A DNA stretch of 64,000 nt from an uncultured Eubacterium sp. (lineage in GTDB: Bacteria > Bacillota > Clostridia > Lachnospirales > Lachnospiraceae), in NCBI GenBank assembly GCA_948579355.1, contig CAPAOV010000005.1:90569-154568 (forward strand). The letters are read 5' to 3'. The translations under genes were made by a program, and so were the position numbers. This document shows, one piece after another, positions 8,410-16,727 of this stretch; the stretch's first letter is position 1; each line of letters opens with the position of its first letter. The notes under the pieces are model-generated. The model was not told the DNA's origin. It worked only from the letters and a program-made list of their open reading frames with translations, and made no database searches.

Positions 8410-9522
8410 TTACTTACAATTAACCCACATCGTCGGACGGATGCAGGCGCCGTTTCGCTCTACCGGAAATCCGTAATCAATAATATCCACTTCTTTTTCC
8501 TTGTCCCCTGTCTGACCCAATGCGGAAACGTAAGTAGTCGTATCTTTTTCCTTTCCCGGTGTGCGCAGCCGCATTGTCTTTAACTTCGTCCCCAACTGTT
8601 TGCGGTATTGTCGGACTTCGTCCTCATTCATAATAAATATCTTATCGGTTGTCGCCCCGCCGCCTCCGGTCTGATATGTTTCATTGTTGTTACACGTCAC
8701 CTGTGTATCCATAATAATGCTTCTCTCCAGCGGCGAAAATGTCTGCTCAAGAAACGTCTTATTTAACTCCTGACGCAGTGCGCACTGCTCCCATGTAACC
8801 GGCTCGTCCGTATTGTGATAAGGGATGTCATTTATCGCACTCTGTTTTGTCAGCAGTACAGCATCCTCCTGCTTGTCCACAACAATCCACGAACAATCTG
8901 TCCGAACCGTCTCTCCTTTAGCATTTATAACAGGCGTAGCCCCGAATTTAACAATATGCCCCTTTTTCGTGTCACGAATTATCTTTTTTTGTATTTGCAT
9001 CATACGCGCTTTGCTGTCTTTGTAATCGCCCAACGACACATAGGAGGATTTTGCCCACTGTGTAAATCCCGCCGCCTCGCCTATTCTGGCAATCTGATAT
9101 CTTGTTGCGTCCACTTGATAACAGATGGTAAATCCGATAATAAGTACAAGCGCAGCAATCGCTACCCACTTGCTGGCGCTTTTTTTCCTGCCCTTTTCCC
9201 GTGTCTCCCTCTCTTTTGCCGACGTCGTAACCGTACGAGACTCCTCCACACGTTCCGTCGCATGGTTCTTTTTCCACTCTTCTGCCAAAACTTCACACTC
9301 CTGACTGAGCGCAGCGCACTGCTCACAGCCCTCAAACGGAGTCTCTTTCCCAATTTCAGCCAATTCAGCAAAAGATTTTACCAGATACTTATATACATCA
9401 TAAACATCCTGCTCTACATACATACAGCGAGTTGCCTTTTTCAGCGTTTTTAACTGAACAAATTTCTCTCCCGGTGTCAGTTCAACGACTTGCTTTTTTT
9501 TCTTTTTCTGATTCTTTGCCAT
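8410..9522 (-). CDS. Membrane-anchored protein with DUF6273-type domain
   Basis: 370 residues, type II membrane topology. A basic cytoplasmic N-terminal region (residues 1-140, with KKKKK near the start) is followed by one membrane segment near 144-162 and an extracellular part. The last 180 residues resemble DUF6273 proteins: CSWIVVD, then LTKQS, TWEQCALRQELNKTFLEQTFS and IMDTQVT. This domain is common in gut Firmicutes and has no known activity. ATG 9522 follows AAGGAGG. A promoter lies 70 bp upstream. Confidence 0.65.
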   Translation of the reverse strand: MAKNQKKKKKQVVELTPGEKFVQLKTLKKATRCMYVEQDVYDVYKYLVKSFAELAEIGKETPFEGCEQCAALSQECEVLAEEWKKNHATERVEESRTVTTSAKERETREKGRKKSASKWVAIAALVLIIGFTICYQVDATRYQIARIGEAAGFTQWAKSSYVSLGDYKDSKARMMQIQKKIIRDTKKGHIVKFGATPVINAKGETVRTDCSWIVVDKQEDAVLLTKQSAINDIPYHNTDEPVTWEQCALRQELNKTFLEQTFSPLERSIIMDTQVTCNNNETYQTGGGGATTDKIFIMNEDEVRQYRKQLGTKLKTMRLRTPGKEKDTTTYVSALGQTGDKEKEVDIIDYGFPVERNGACIRPTMWVNCK

Positions 9523-9590
9523 TTCAGAATCCTCCTTAGTTTCAGCCTTTCCAGCCCATTTCCAATGTTATCTCGTACAGATTTCTTATT

Positions 9591-9620
9591 ATTATACCAT
9601 ACTTTCCCTATTTTTATCAA
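9591..9620 (-). promoter_or_regulatory. Sigma-A promoter of the DUF6273-type gene
   Basis: Minus strand: -35 TTGATA (9620-9615), 18-bp spacer, -10 TATAAT (9596-9591) with an extended TGG before it. Confidence 0.75.
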
Positions 9621-9641
9621 CTTTTTGACACAATTCTCAAA

Positions 9642-10030
9642 GCAATCTCCTAATAATTTGTCATTTTTAGGGCAGCGGGTATCATGCGGTATCTCATCCG
9701 GTATCCACTCCCCGCGAAAAATACATTATTTCTTTTGTTTACAGAAGTCTTTCGCCGCCCCCTCGCAAACTCGCTGTCTACTGTCGTTTTTTCCTGACTT
9801 TTGCAGCATTGACCGCTCGCCGGTTCTTACGCACCGCTGCGTAGCGGTCTAGTGCAAACGGGCTGTCAAAAGTCAGGAAAAAACGACAGCAGACATCTCA
9901 GACAATGCTCGGGCGGCGCTCTGTAAACGAAAAAAAATAATAATTTTTCGGGGAGTGATACAAGGACAACAATACCGCATGATACCCGCGCAGTACACAA
10001 ATTCGTGGAGACAAATTATTAGGAGATTGC
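9642..10030. repeat. 389-bp imperfect palindrome (MITE-like element or long hairpin)
   Basis: The segment reads as its own reverse complement over nearly its whole length. Terminal inverted repeats 9642-9662 and 10010-10030 match over 21 bp. Inner arms 9675-9692/9972-9989 match over 18 bp, and the central arms 9775-9803/9867-9895 match 28 of 29. The centre near 9811-9850 also has GACCGCT/AGCGGTC. There is no open frame of note. No target-site duplication is visible at the ends. It occupies the otherwise gene-free 9523-10162 stretch with a promoter on one side and a terminator on the other. It could be a non-autonomous mobile element or a long structured RNA; the sequence alone does not decide. 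Confidence 0.8.
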
Positions 10031-10064
10031 CCTAACGATTCTGCATCGTCTACTCAAAAGAAAA

Positions 10065-10093
10065 CCTGCCGGCAGAACTCATCTGCTGACAGG
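10065..10093. terminator. Bidirectional terminator after secDF
   Basis: Stem CCTGCCGGCAGA (10065-10076) with TCTGCTGACAGG (10082-10093), loop ACTCA. T-rich tracts follow on both strands (CTCTTTTTT on plus, TTTTCTTTT on minus). It ends secDF on the minus strand. Confidence 0.75.
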
Positions 10094-10162
10094 AACTCTT
10101 TTTTATATTTGAGCGGAAAGATAAAATAATTCCGCTATCTGTATTCCAACATGAAACGCAAT

Positions 10163-12433
10163 TTATTTCTTCTTTGAATACGTGACGCCTTTCTTCTCTT
10201 TTTCTCCCTTTCCGGACAAAAGATACCACAATGGAGAAGCGACACAAACCGATGAATAACATCCGCTTATAATACCGACAATCAACGGTATTGCAAACTG
10301 GCGTATTGAATCTACACCAAGCACAGCCAGTACAAATACCATAATAAATGTCGTCACGGAAGTATTAATGGAACGTGATAATGTCTCCGTAATACTCTTA
10401 TTGATTACCTCTGCCAGACTGGTGCGGGAAGAAGCTTTCTGACGGTTCTCACGTATACGGTCAAATATGACTATCGTATCATTTATCGAATAACCGACTA
10501 TCGTCAACATACAGGCGATAAATGTACCGCCCACTGGAATGATAGCGCTGGCAACGACATAAACGGTAAGCACAACAATAACGTCATGCACTAAGGCCAG
10601 TACCGCACTGACACCGGTAGCAAGTTTCCGGAAACGAATCCAAATATACAGAAGCATACACAGCGTAGCAATCAATGTTGCCACGAGAGCGTCTACTTTC
10701 ATCTCGTCACTGACGGAACCGCTGATAAATGACGTCTCAATGCTCTTTTCCTCGTCCACTTTAAAATGACTTGCCAACTGCGTCTTCAACTGCGCTGCTT
10801 TTTCTTCGCTCAACTCATTCGTGCGAACAACCAGCTTTGTATTATCCGAGACGGATATCTCTGGCAATTCTCCCGTCACTTCTTTTGTAATGCTCTCTGC
10901 TGCCGATTTATCATCTTCCGTCACAGCAGCTCCGTCCGCCAGTGCAACGGTCGTCGAATTACCGCCGGCAAAGTCCAGACTATAATTGAACAGCGGGCCG
11001 CCGGATACGGCACGGATTACCAATCCGCCAATACATACCGCAAAGACAATTCCTGAAACAATAACATATTTTTTCCAGTTGCCGATAAAATTAATTACCT
11101 TACGCTCTTTTTGTATACCGTACAGTTTAACATTTGTACAGCCCAGTGCACAAAAAGCATTCATTAACATTCTCGTAATGAAGATGGCCGTAAACATGGA
11201 AAGTATAATACCAATTCCCAATGTCAGTGCAAAACCCTTAACAGTACCCGTACCCTTAAGGTATAACACCAGAGCCGCAATCAACGTCGTTACGTTACCA
11301 TCAATAATCGCTGACAAAGCCTTGGAAAAACCATTCTTTATCGCTGATGAAACCGTCTTTCCGGTTGCCAGTTCCTCACGAATACGCGTAAAGATGATAC
11401 AGTTGGCGTCTACCGCCATACCAATACTCAACACGATACCGGCAATACCCGGCAAAGTCAGGGTGACATTTAAGCCATTGAGGGCAAGCAGCATAGCTCC
11501 TACATAAAAAATCAAGGCGATGCCGGCAGCTACCCCCGGTACACGGTACATAACAATCATAAAGATAATGACTAATATCAGACCAATCACACCGGCCAGC
11601 AAACTTGTGTTTAACGCCTGACTACCGAGTGTGGCGCCTACAATATTATCATGGATGTTTTCCAACTCTAACGGCAGGGCGCCAATACGAAGTGTCGAAG
11701 CCAACTGGTCGGCTTCTTCAAACGTAAATTTACCTTCAATCACACACTCGCCATCGGAAATCTCGGATTTCAGTGACGGTGCGGAAACCATTTTTTCATC
11801 ATAGACAATCGCCAACTGCTCGCCTACGTGGTCGCCGGTAATGGACGCAAATTTCTTTACCCCTTTGCCCTTGAACTTCAACTGAACAACGTTTTGTGTA
11901 CTTCCCGTACCGTTCCTCTGCTGTGTTCCGGCACTTGCGTCTTCAATCATATCTCCTGTCATCAAGACCTTATCTTTTTCATAGACTACTTCATCCCCTT
12001 CGGATGGAGTACCGCCATCTTTTTTCTTTAAATCCGTAAACAAAATAAACTGCAGCGCTCCCGCCTTACCGAGCTCTTCCAATACTTTTTTGGAATTGCT
12101 TACGCCCGGAATATCAATGGTTACTCTGTCGTTTCCATCCTGATATACGGCAGCTTCCGTACTCTCTAAACTCTCAACACGTTTCTGCATCTTGTAAATT
12201 GTATCCGACATTGCCGTCTCTGTTGGCGCTTCGCCGGTTCTCTTTCCCTTATCGTCTGTCACGTAAGCCTGATAAGTGACACTGACGCCGCCTTTCAAAT
12301 CTAATCCCAGTCGGATGTTCTTTGCGCTACCACGATGTCCGGCTCCTAATCCTTTGCCTGCTACAAAAGCAAATGCAGCAATCAACACCAGGACGAGCAG
12401 AATCTGTAATACGCCCTTTACCTTGCTATTCAT
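10163..12433 (-). CDS. secDF: Fused protein-export subunit SecDF
   Basis: 756 residues joining SecD and SecF, the RND-like motor that uses proton motive force to pull secreted proteins through SecYEG. The SecD part has LGLDLKGGVSVTY and the large extracellular P1 domain (about residues 60-270). The SecF part begins near 430 with its own first helix and LDFAGGNS. Twelve membrane segments are expected. ATG 12433 is chosen because AAGGAG lies 7 nt upstream; a frame 15 codons longer lacks such a site. A fused form is usual in Bacillus and many Clostridia and suits the many exported proteins in this window. Confidence 0.95.
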   Translation of the reverse strand: MNSKVKGVLQILLVLVLIAAFAFVAGKGLGAGHRGSAKNIRLGLDLKGGVSVTYQAYVTDDKGKRTGEAPTETAMSDTIYKMQKRVESLESTEAAVYQDGNDRVTIDIPGVSNSKKVLEELGKAGALQFILFTDLKKKDGGTPSEGDEVVYEKDKVLMTGDMIEDASAGTQQRNGTGSTQNVVQLKFKGKGVKKFASITGDHVGEQLAIVYDEKMVSAPSLKSEISDGECVIEGKFTFEEADQLASTLRIGALPLELENIHDNIVGATLGSQALNTSLLAGVIGLILVIIFMIVMYRVPGVAAGIALIFYVGAMLLALNGLNVTLTLPGIAGIVLSIGMAVDANCIIFTRIREELATGKTVSSAIKNGFSKALSAIIDGNVTTLIAALVLYLKGTGTVKGFALTLGIGIILSMFTAIFITRMLMNAFCALGCTNVKLYGIQKERKVINFIGNWKKYVIVSGIVFAVCIGGLVIRAVSGGPLFNYSLDFAGGNSTTVALADGAAVTEDDKSAAESITKEVTGELPEISVSDNTKLVVRTNELSEEKAAQLKTQLASHFKVDEEKSIETSFISGSVSDEMKVDALVATLIATLCMLLYIWIRFRKLATGVSAVLALVHDVIVVLTVYVVASAIIPVGGTFIACMLTIVGYSINDTIVIFDRIRENRQKASSRTSLAEVINKSITETLSRSINTSVTTFIMVFVLAVLGVDSIRQFAIPLIVGIISGCYSSVCVASPLWYLLSGKGEKEKKGVTYSKKK

Positions 12434-12498
12434 GTTCTTTATCTCCTTTTCCTTTCGAACTTCATTGAGTATGTCCATCTAGCATTACTCAAGTGTAT

Positions 12499-12527
12499 AG
12501 TATAGCACAAAGACTGTCCTGCTTCAA
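12499..12527 (-). promoter_or_regulatory. Sigma-A promoter of secDF
   Basis: Minus strand: -35 TTGAAG (12527-12522), 17-bp spacer, -10 TATACT (12504-12499). Confidence 0.75.
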
Positions 12528-12597
12528 GACAAATTATTAATTCTTCTCTGCGAATGGTACAAAAAGCAAAATTCGGGCATTTCCTCCCGAAAAAACT

Positions 12598-12625
12598 TTG
12601 AATATAAGGGAAAAAATGGTATACT
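12598..12625 (+). promoter_or_regulatory. Sigma-A promoter of the PsiE-like gene
   Basis: -35 TTGAAT (12598-12603), 16-bp spacer, -10 TATACT (12620-12625), about 50 bp before the gene. Confidence 0.7.
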
Positions 12626-12679
12626 GAATTTACTGGCTGTATAAAATGGAACGACTTATAAACAGATTAGGGAGGATTT

Positions 12680-13090
12680 ATGACAGACAAATTACGAAAA
12701 TACGGAAATAAGTTAGGCGAAATTTTAGAGCGTTTCATGGCAATTATCGTGATTGCGGCCGTCATAATTGCCATCATTTCCCTGTGGGAGCCTTTTTACA
12801 ACTTTTGGATGCAGCGGACGGAGACAGCTTCGCTTCGCAGTTTTATGGAGCGGGTACTGGATATTATTATCGGTATTGAGCTGTTTAAAATGCTCTGCCG
12901 CCCGGGCGCCGGAACCGTTCTGGAAGTGATGATGTTTTGTATTTCCCGACACATGATTGTACACGAAACTTCCGCACTGGAAAATCTTCTGACAATTATC
13001 GGCGTCGCCTTAGTAATTATCATCCGAAAGATTTTTGTTTCCCCGAAAGAATCAGATTCCTTTTCCCCTACGATAGAAAAAGAGGAATAA
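12680..13090 (+). CDS. PsiE-like small membrane protein
   Basis: 136 residues with four probable membrane segments (about 17-38, 60-75, 82-98, 103-118) and a short charged tail. The pattern GIELFKMLCR ... SRHMIVHETS ... ALVIIIRKIF fits the phosphate-starvation-inducible PsiE family, whose biochemical role is unknown. Start ATG 12680 follows AGGGAGG. It is a single gene with its own promoter and terminator. The family call rests on pattern only; a generic membrane protein cannot be excluded. Confidence 0.6.
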   Translation: MTDKLRKYGNKLGEILERFMAIIVIAAVIIAIISLWEPFYNFWMQRTETASLRSFMERVLDIIIGIELFKMLCRPGAGTVLEVMMFCISRHMIVHETSALENLLTIIGVALVIIIRKIFVSPKESDSFSPTIEKEE

Positions 13091-13115
13091 GCGTCCATAC
13101 GCTTATTCCTCTTTT
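13081..13115 (+). terminator. Intrinsic terminator of the PsiE-like gene
   Basis: AGAGGAATAAGCGT (13081-13094) pairs with ACGCTTATTCCTCT, followed by TTTTTATTT. It overlaps the stop codon region. Confidence 0.88.
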
Positions 13116-13138
13116 TATTTCATTCTGCCACTTTTCTC

Positions 13139-13681
13139 TTATCCAAAATATCTCTTCAGCAAGCCCTCAAATGCTTTTCCATGTCTTGCCTCGTCTTTTG
13201 CCATTTCATGCACGGTGTCATGGATGGCATCCAAATCTGCTGCCTTAGCTCTCTTGGCAAGGTCAAATTTACCTGCCGTAGCGCCATTCTCTGCGTCAAC
13301 ACGCATCTCCAGATTCTTCTTTGTCGAATCCGTAACTACCTCTCCGAGCAGTTCTGCAAACTTAGCGGCATGCTCTGCCTCTTCCCAAGCAGCTTTCTCA
13401 TAGTACAAACCTACTTCCGGATATCCCTCGCGATGAGCAACACGCGCCATTGCCAGATACATACCTACCTCAGAGCACTCGCCCTCAAAGTTTGCACGCA
13501 GGTCAGCAACAATATCCTCACTCACGCCTTTGGCAACGCCTACTACATGCTCTGCTGCCCACTCTCTCTCGCCATCTTGTAACTTGAACTTCTCTGCTGG
13601 AGCCTTACATACCGGACACTGCTCCGGTGCGCTTTCTCCCTCATAAACATAACCACATACGGTACATACAAATTTTTTCAT
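13139..13681 (-). CDS. Reverse rubrerythrin (rubredoxin-first peroxidase)
   Basis: 180 residues. An N-terminal rubredoxin-like Fe(SCys)4 domain ([12 protein letters not shown] and QCPVCKAP, residues 4-26) precedes a diiron ferritin-like domain (about 50-180) with [26 protein letters not shown] and EARHG ligand motifs. This order is the reverse of classical rubrerythrin and is typical of clostridial NADH-dependent peroxide and oxygen reductases. It lies 32 bp downstream of the perR-type gene, so the two are probably one peroxide-controlled transcript. Confidence 0.92.
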   Translation of the reverse strand: MKKFVCTVCGYVYEGESAPEQCPVCKAPAEKFKLQDGEREWAAEHVVGVAKGVSEDIVADLRANFEGECSEVGMYLAMARVAHREGYPEVGLYYEKAAWEEAEHAAKFAELLGEVVTDSTKKNLEMRVDAENGATAGKFDLAKRAKAADLDAIHDTVHEMAKDEARHGKAFEGLLKRYFG

Positions 13682-13713
13682 GATAAATTCTCTCCTTATA
13701 TATTATTTTTTTA

Positions 13714-14124
13714 TTATAACCGCTTTCCATTCGATTTAAACGGTTTTAAACACTTTTCGCAGGCGCCGTAGAAATAGATTTCATGTCCGTCTATCCGTCC
13801 TGCAAAGTTTCTTTTTGCCTCCTCGTCAACCTGCTCGATGGATACCATCTCGAGGTCAATTACCACACCGCACTGGCGGCAGATAAAATGGTTGTGTGGC
13901 TGTATCGTGGCATCATAATGTTCCACACCATCTCCACAATTTAAACGGAGTATCTCCCCCTGCTCTACTAACAGGTTCAAATTCCGATACACCGTTCCCA
14001 AACTGATTTTAGGAAACTCTTTGCGGATTTCCGTATAAACGTTTTCCGCTGTAGGATGGGAGTTCGTGGAACGTAAGTAAATTAAAACAGCTTCCCGCTG
14101 TCTGCTATACTTTAGACCTGACAT
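13714..14124 (-). CDS. perR: Fur-family regulator, PerR-type
   Basis: 136 residues. A winged helix-turn-helix (ISLGTVYRNLNLLVEQGEI) is followed by the metal-binding half with HYDATIQPHNHF and two zinc CxxC pairs, FICRQC and GACEKC. The neighbouring reverse rubrerythrin and a dyad operator at its own promoter support PerR over Fur or Zur. Start: ATG 14124 has AAAGGAG 8 nt upstream; a frame 23 codons longer runs through the promoter and is rejected. Confidence 0.85.
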   Translation of the reverse strand: MSGLKYSRQREAVLIYLRSTNSHPTAENVYTEIRKEFPKISLGTVYRNLNLLVEQGEILRLNCGDGVEHYDATIQPHNHFICRQCGVVIDLEMVSIEQVDEEAKRNFAGRIDGHEIYFYGACEKCLKPFKSNGKRL

Positions 14125-14141
14125 TGTCCACGCTCCTTTAA

Positions 14142-14193
14142 TAATAGTAATGATTACTGTTATTATGATACACGTATAAAGCAGGTTTGTCAA
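14142..14193 (-). promoter_or_regulatory. perR promoter with Fur/PerR-type operator
   Basis: Minus strand: -35 TTGACA (14193-14188), 17-bp spacer, -10 TATCAT (14170-14165). Immediately downstream is AGTAATGATTACT (14146-14158), a perfect 13-bp palindrome inside a longer TA-rich dyad (14142-14165). The position over the transcription start predicts autorepression and peroxide induction. Confidence 0.75.
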
Positions 14194-14278
14194 GCTAAAT
14201 TATTTTTATTTTCTTATTATGAAATTTTTTTTATTACAAAATACTGAAAAACCGTATCTATTTCATAATTTTTTCTGT

Positions 14279-14306
14279 CACATTCGACACTTTTCTACAT
14301 AATATA
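14279..14306 (+). promoter_or_regulatory. Possible sporulation (mother-cell) promoter of cotJABC
   Basis: CATAATATA (14298-14306) fits the sigma-K -10 CATANNNTA, with CAC 16 nt upstream (14279-14281). No good sigma-A promoter is seen. In Bacillus cotJ uses sigma-E, whose -10 is similar, so the exact sigma factor is uncertain. Confidence 0.4.
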
Positions 14307-14333
14307 GGATAACAAAAAAAATAAGGAGTTTCT

Positions 14334-14576
14334 ATGAAGCTTTCTAACAAACCATTAGCAATGGCTTATGTACCATGGCAGCCTTTTGAAAATGTTTTAG
14401 AAGCCGGCTGCGGACTCAAACAGGGCACAATCTTTGAAGACCTGATTTTCCCGTTTGTTGGCGCACAGGCTGCCTGTCAGGCAAAGAAAATGCCACAGCA
14501 GCCACATTCTAATTCTTGTGGCTGCGCTCAGTCAAAACCACAAAAATGCTCCTACGGAAGGAGATGCGGCTATTGA
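14334..14576 (+). CDS. cotJA: Spore coat associated protein CotJA
   Basis: 80 residues. The conserved part is LAMAYVPWQPFENVLE ... LKQGTIFEDL, followed by a Gln/Cys/Ser-rich tail with several cysteines (SCGCAQ, KCSYGRRC). CotJA is a minor inner-coat component made in the mother cell and needed for CotJC assembly. ATG 14334 follows AAGGAG. Its TGA overlaps the cotJB ATG by one base. Confidence 0.9.
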   Translation: MKLSNKPLAMAYVPWQPFENVLEAGCGLKQGTIFEDLIFPFVGAQAACQAKKMPQQPHSNSCGCAQSKPQKCSYGRRCGY

Positions 14577-14839
14577 TGAATACTATGATTTCACGGGAAA
14601 AGGCAATGCAATATGTTCAGGAGACATGTTTCGCTGTACTGGATGTAGGCCTCTATCTCGACACTCATCCCTGTGATGAAAAAGCAATGGATTATTATAA
14701 CAAATATCAGCAGATGTACAAGGAAGCTGTTCGCGATTACGAAGAACACTTTGGCCCGATACGGGTTAATGGCGTCAACACATGCGACGGCTGGACTTGG
14801 ACAGAAGGCCCTTGGCCTTGGGAAGGGGGTTGTTCTTAA
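14576..14839 (+). CDS. cotJB: Spore coat protein CotJB
   Basis: 87 residues. The start ATG 14576 overlaps the cotJA stop (TGATG); AAGGAG lies 12 nt upstream. Conserved features are CFAVLDVGLYLDTHPCDEKA and the Trp/Gly-rich end WTWTEGPWPWEGG. It is the middle member of the cotJ operon, and its stop overlaps cotJC by one base (TAATG), so all three are coupled. Confidence 0.92.
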   Translation: MNTMISREKAMQYVQETCFAVLDVGLYLDTHPCDEKAMDYYNKYQQMYKEAVRDYEEHFGPIRVNGVNTCDGWTWTEGPWPWEGGCS

Positions 14840-15447
14840 TGTGGACGTATGAAAAACACTTGCAATACCCAGTAAATATTACCAAAACTAACGCCCAACT
14901 GGCAAAAGTAATACTCACACAATTTGGCGGCCCTGACGGGGAGCTTGCCGCTTCCCAGCGTTACCTGTCCCAGCGTTATTCGATGTCAAACCGCAAGGTT
15001 GCCGGTGTACTGACGGATATCGGTACTGAAGAAATGGCTCACTTTGAAATGATTTGTGCTATTGTCCATCAATTGACAAAGGACTTAACGCCAGAACAAA
15101 TTAAAGAACAGGGCTTTGCCGATTATTATGTGGACCACACTCTTGCGCTTTGGCCTCAGGCTGCTGCCGGTATTCCATTTAATGCCTGCGAATTCCAATC
15201 CAAGGGCGACCCTATCACAGATTTGACAGAAGACCTCGCGGCAGAGCAAAAAGCCCGCACAACTTACGATAACATTCTTCGTCTTGTTAAAGACCCGGAA
15301 GTCTGCGAGCCAATCCGCTTTCTTCGCCAGCGGGAGTTAGTACACTTCCAGCGTTTCGGTGAAGCTCTTCGGTTGATACAAGATGATTTGAATAAGAAGA
15401 ACTTCTACGCATACAATCCTGACTTTGATAAAAACTGCTGTAAATAG
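14839..15447 (+). CDS. cotJC: Spore coat protein CotJC, manganese-catalase family
   Basis: 202 residues. The ferritin-like four-helix fold carries the dimanganese ligands of this family, seen as DIGTEEMAHFE and RQRELVHFQRFGEAL. It is assembled in the spore coat with CotJA and CotJB and may break down hydrogen peroxide. It ends in a Cys-Cys-Lys tail. Presence of the whole operon shows that the host makes endospores or recently descends from spore-formers. Confidence 0.93.
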   Translation: MWTYEKHLQYPVNITKTNAQLAKVILTQFGGPDGELAASQRYLSQRYSMSNRKVAGVLTDIGTEEMAHFEMICAIVHQLTKDLTPEQIKEQGFADYYVDHTLALWPQAAAGIPFNACEFQSKGDPITDLTEDLAAEQKARTTYDNILRLVKDPEVCEPIRFLRQRELVHFQRFGEALRLIQDDLNKKNFYAYNPDFDKNCCK

Positions 15448-15473
15448 AAATTAACTAATCCAATGTTTCCATG

Positions 15474-15513
15474 GGCGGCTACATTCCTATATTTCCGGAT
15501 GCGGCCGCCTTTT
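15474..15513 (+). terminator. Probable terminator of cotJABC
   Basis: GGCGGC (15474-15479) pairs with GCCGCC (15504-15509), followed by TTTTGCTT. It overlaps the 3' end of the convergent hxlR-type gene. The loop is long, so strength is uncertain. Confidence 0.5.
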
Positions 15514-15820
15514 GCTTATATTCTGTTCCCCACTCTACCATAGCGTCCAAAATCGGTTTCAGACTATATCCTGTTTCCGTCAAAGTGTATTCCACCCGCG
15601 GCGGCACTTCCGCATATACTTTACGAGTCAGCAGACCGCTATCTTCCATGGAGCGCAAGTTTGCCGTTAAAACCTTTTGAGAAACATTCCCCACTGATTT
15701 TTTTAGTTCTCCAAACCGTTTCGTACCGTCTAGCAAATCACGAATAATTAAAACTTTCCAACGGTCACTGATAAGCATTAACGTCGCTTCTACCGGACAG
15801 GCAGGTAATTTTTTTTCCAT
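15479..15820 (-). CDS. HxlR-family transcription regulator
   Basis: 113 residues from ATG 15820 (GGGGG 6 nt upstream; an ATG four codons earlier is possible). A winged helix with SDRWKVLIIRDLLDG, FGELKK, VSQKVLTANLRSMEDSGLL and VEYTLTETG is diagnostic. A cysteine in PACPVEATLML lies where redox-sensing members such as YodB and HypR carry their reactive Cys. It is divergent from the NAD(P)-binding gene, which it probably controls. Redox sensing is an inference from that Cys and from the neighbouring genes. Confidence 0.88.
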   Translation of the reverse strand: MEKKLPACPVEATLMLISDRWKVLIIRDLLDGTKRFGELKKSVGNVSQKVLTANLRSMEDSGLLTRKVYAEVPPRVEYTLTETGYSLKPILDAMVEWGTEYKQKAAASGNIGM

Positions 15821-15977
15821 AAAAACCCCCATTTCTTCACAATTGTTTCTTTTTGGTAACTATGGCACAATAAAGTGCTTACTTTACGTTTTTTCCCTAC
15901 GGACATATTATAATCACAAGAGCGGAAAAAAGCAAACCGCAAACAAAATCAAAAACAAAAAACAGGAGGAATGAACT

Positions 15978-16607
15978 ATGAAAATCGCAGTTATTTGTGC
16001 AAATGGCAAAGAGGGAAAGTTAATTGTTGAGGAAGCTATCGCAAAAGGGGCAGACGTCACCGCTGTTGTCCGTGGTGAGAACCAATCAAAGGCAACAAAA
16101 GTTATTCAGAAAGATTTGTTTGATTTAACAGTTACCGATTTGGAGGACTTTGATGTTGTCATTGACGCTTTCGGAGCATGGACGCCGGAAACCCTGCCGC
16201 AGCACAGCACTTCTCTAAAACACCTTTGCGACCTTGTTAGTGGAAAAGAAACAAGGCTTCTCGTTGTCGGCGGCGCAGGCAGCCTGTATGTAAATCCAGA
16301 ACATACCGTACAGGTAATGGACGGAGCAGATTTTCCGGAAGTGTTCAAACCGCTTGCTTCCCATATGGGCAAGGCGCTTGATGAGCTTCGTACGAGAACA
16401 GATGTAAAATGGACGTATATCAGTCCTGCCGGAGATTTTCAGGCAGACGGGGCTAAAAGTGGAAAATACATCTTAGGCGGCGAAGAATTGACATTGAACG
16501 CCAGAGGAGAAAGCGTAATCAGTTATGCCGACTATGCGGTGGCTATGGTTGATGAAGCATTGAATGGGGACCACATCCAGCAGAGAATTTCCGTTGTAGC
16601 GGAATAA
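15978..16607 (+). CDS. NAD(P)-binding atypical short-chain dehydrogenase-like protein
   Basis: 209 residues, Rossmann fold of the NAD(P)H-binding NmrA/YwnB type. ICANGKEGKLIVEEAIAKG is the dinucleotide-binding start; VVGGAGSLYVNP and KWTYISPAGDF are conserved family segments. Such proteins, often paired with HxlR regulators, act as NAD(P)H quinone reductase-like or redox-sensing proteins, but the substrate here is unknown. ATG 15978 follows AGGAGG. A palindromic hairpin follows at 16641. Confidence 0.85.
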   Translation: MKIAVICANGKEGKLIVEEAIAKGADVTAVVRGENQSKATKVIQKDLFDLTVTDLEDFDVVIDAFGAWTPETLPQHSTSLKHLCDLVSGKETRLLVVGGAGSLYVNPEHTVQVMDGADFPEVFKPLASHMGKALDELRTRTDVKWTYISPAGDFQADGAKSGKYILGGEELTLNARGESVISYADYAVAMVDEALNGDHIQQRISVVAE

Positions 16608-16640
16608 GTAGATTAGTCATTATTAGTGAACTATCAACAA

Positions 16641-16669
16641 CCTCTGCCCCATGGGGCAGAGGGGTCTTT
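16641..16669 (+). terminator. Hairpin terminator after the NAD(P)-binding gene
   Basis: CCTCTGCCCC/GGGGCAGAGG is perfectly self-complementary at 16641-16662 and is followed by GGTCTTT. The T-run is short, so some read-through into the flavin/sirtuin genes is likely. Confidence 0.55.
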
Positions 16670-16727
16670 ACAAAAGGAACGGCGCACCGTTTCATTAAGT
16701 GCAATAAATGCTGAGACAGGAGGCAAC

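Noticed and set aside
9642..10030. Insertion sequence with transposase
   Set aside because: The palindrome has no coding frame of useful length and no visible target-site duplication at its ends; only a MITE-like or structural element can be supported.
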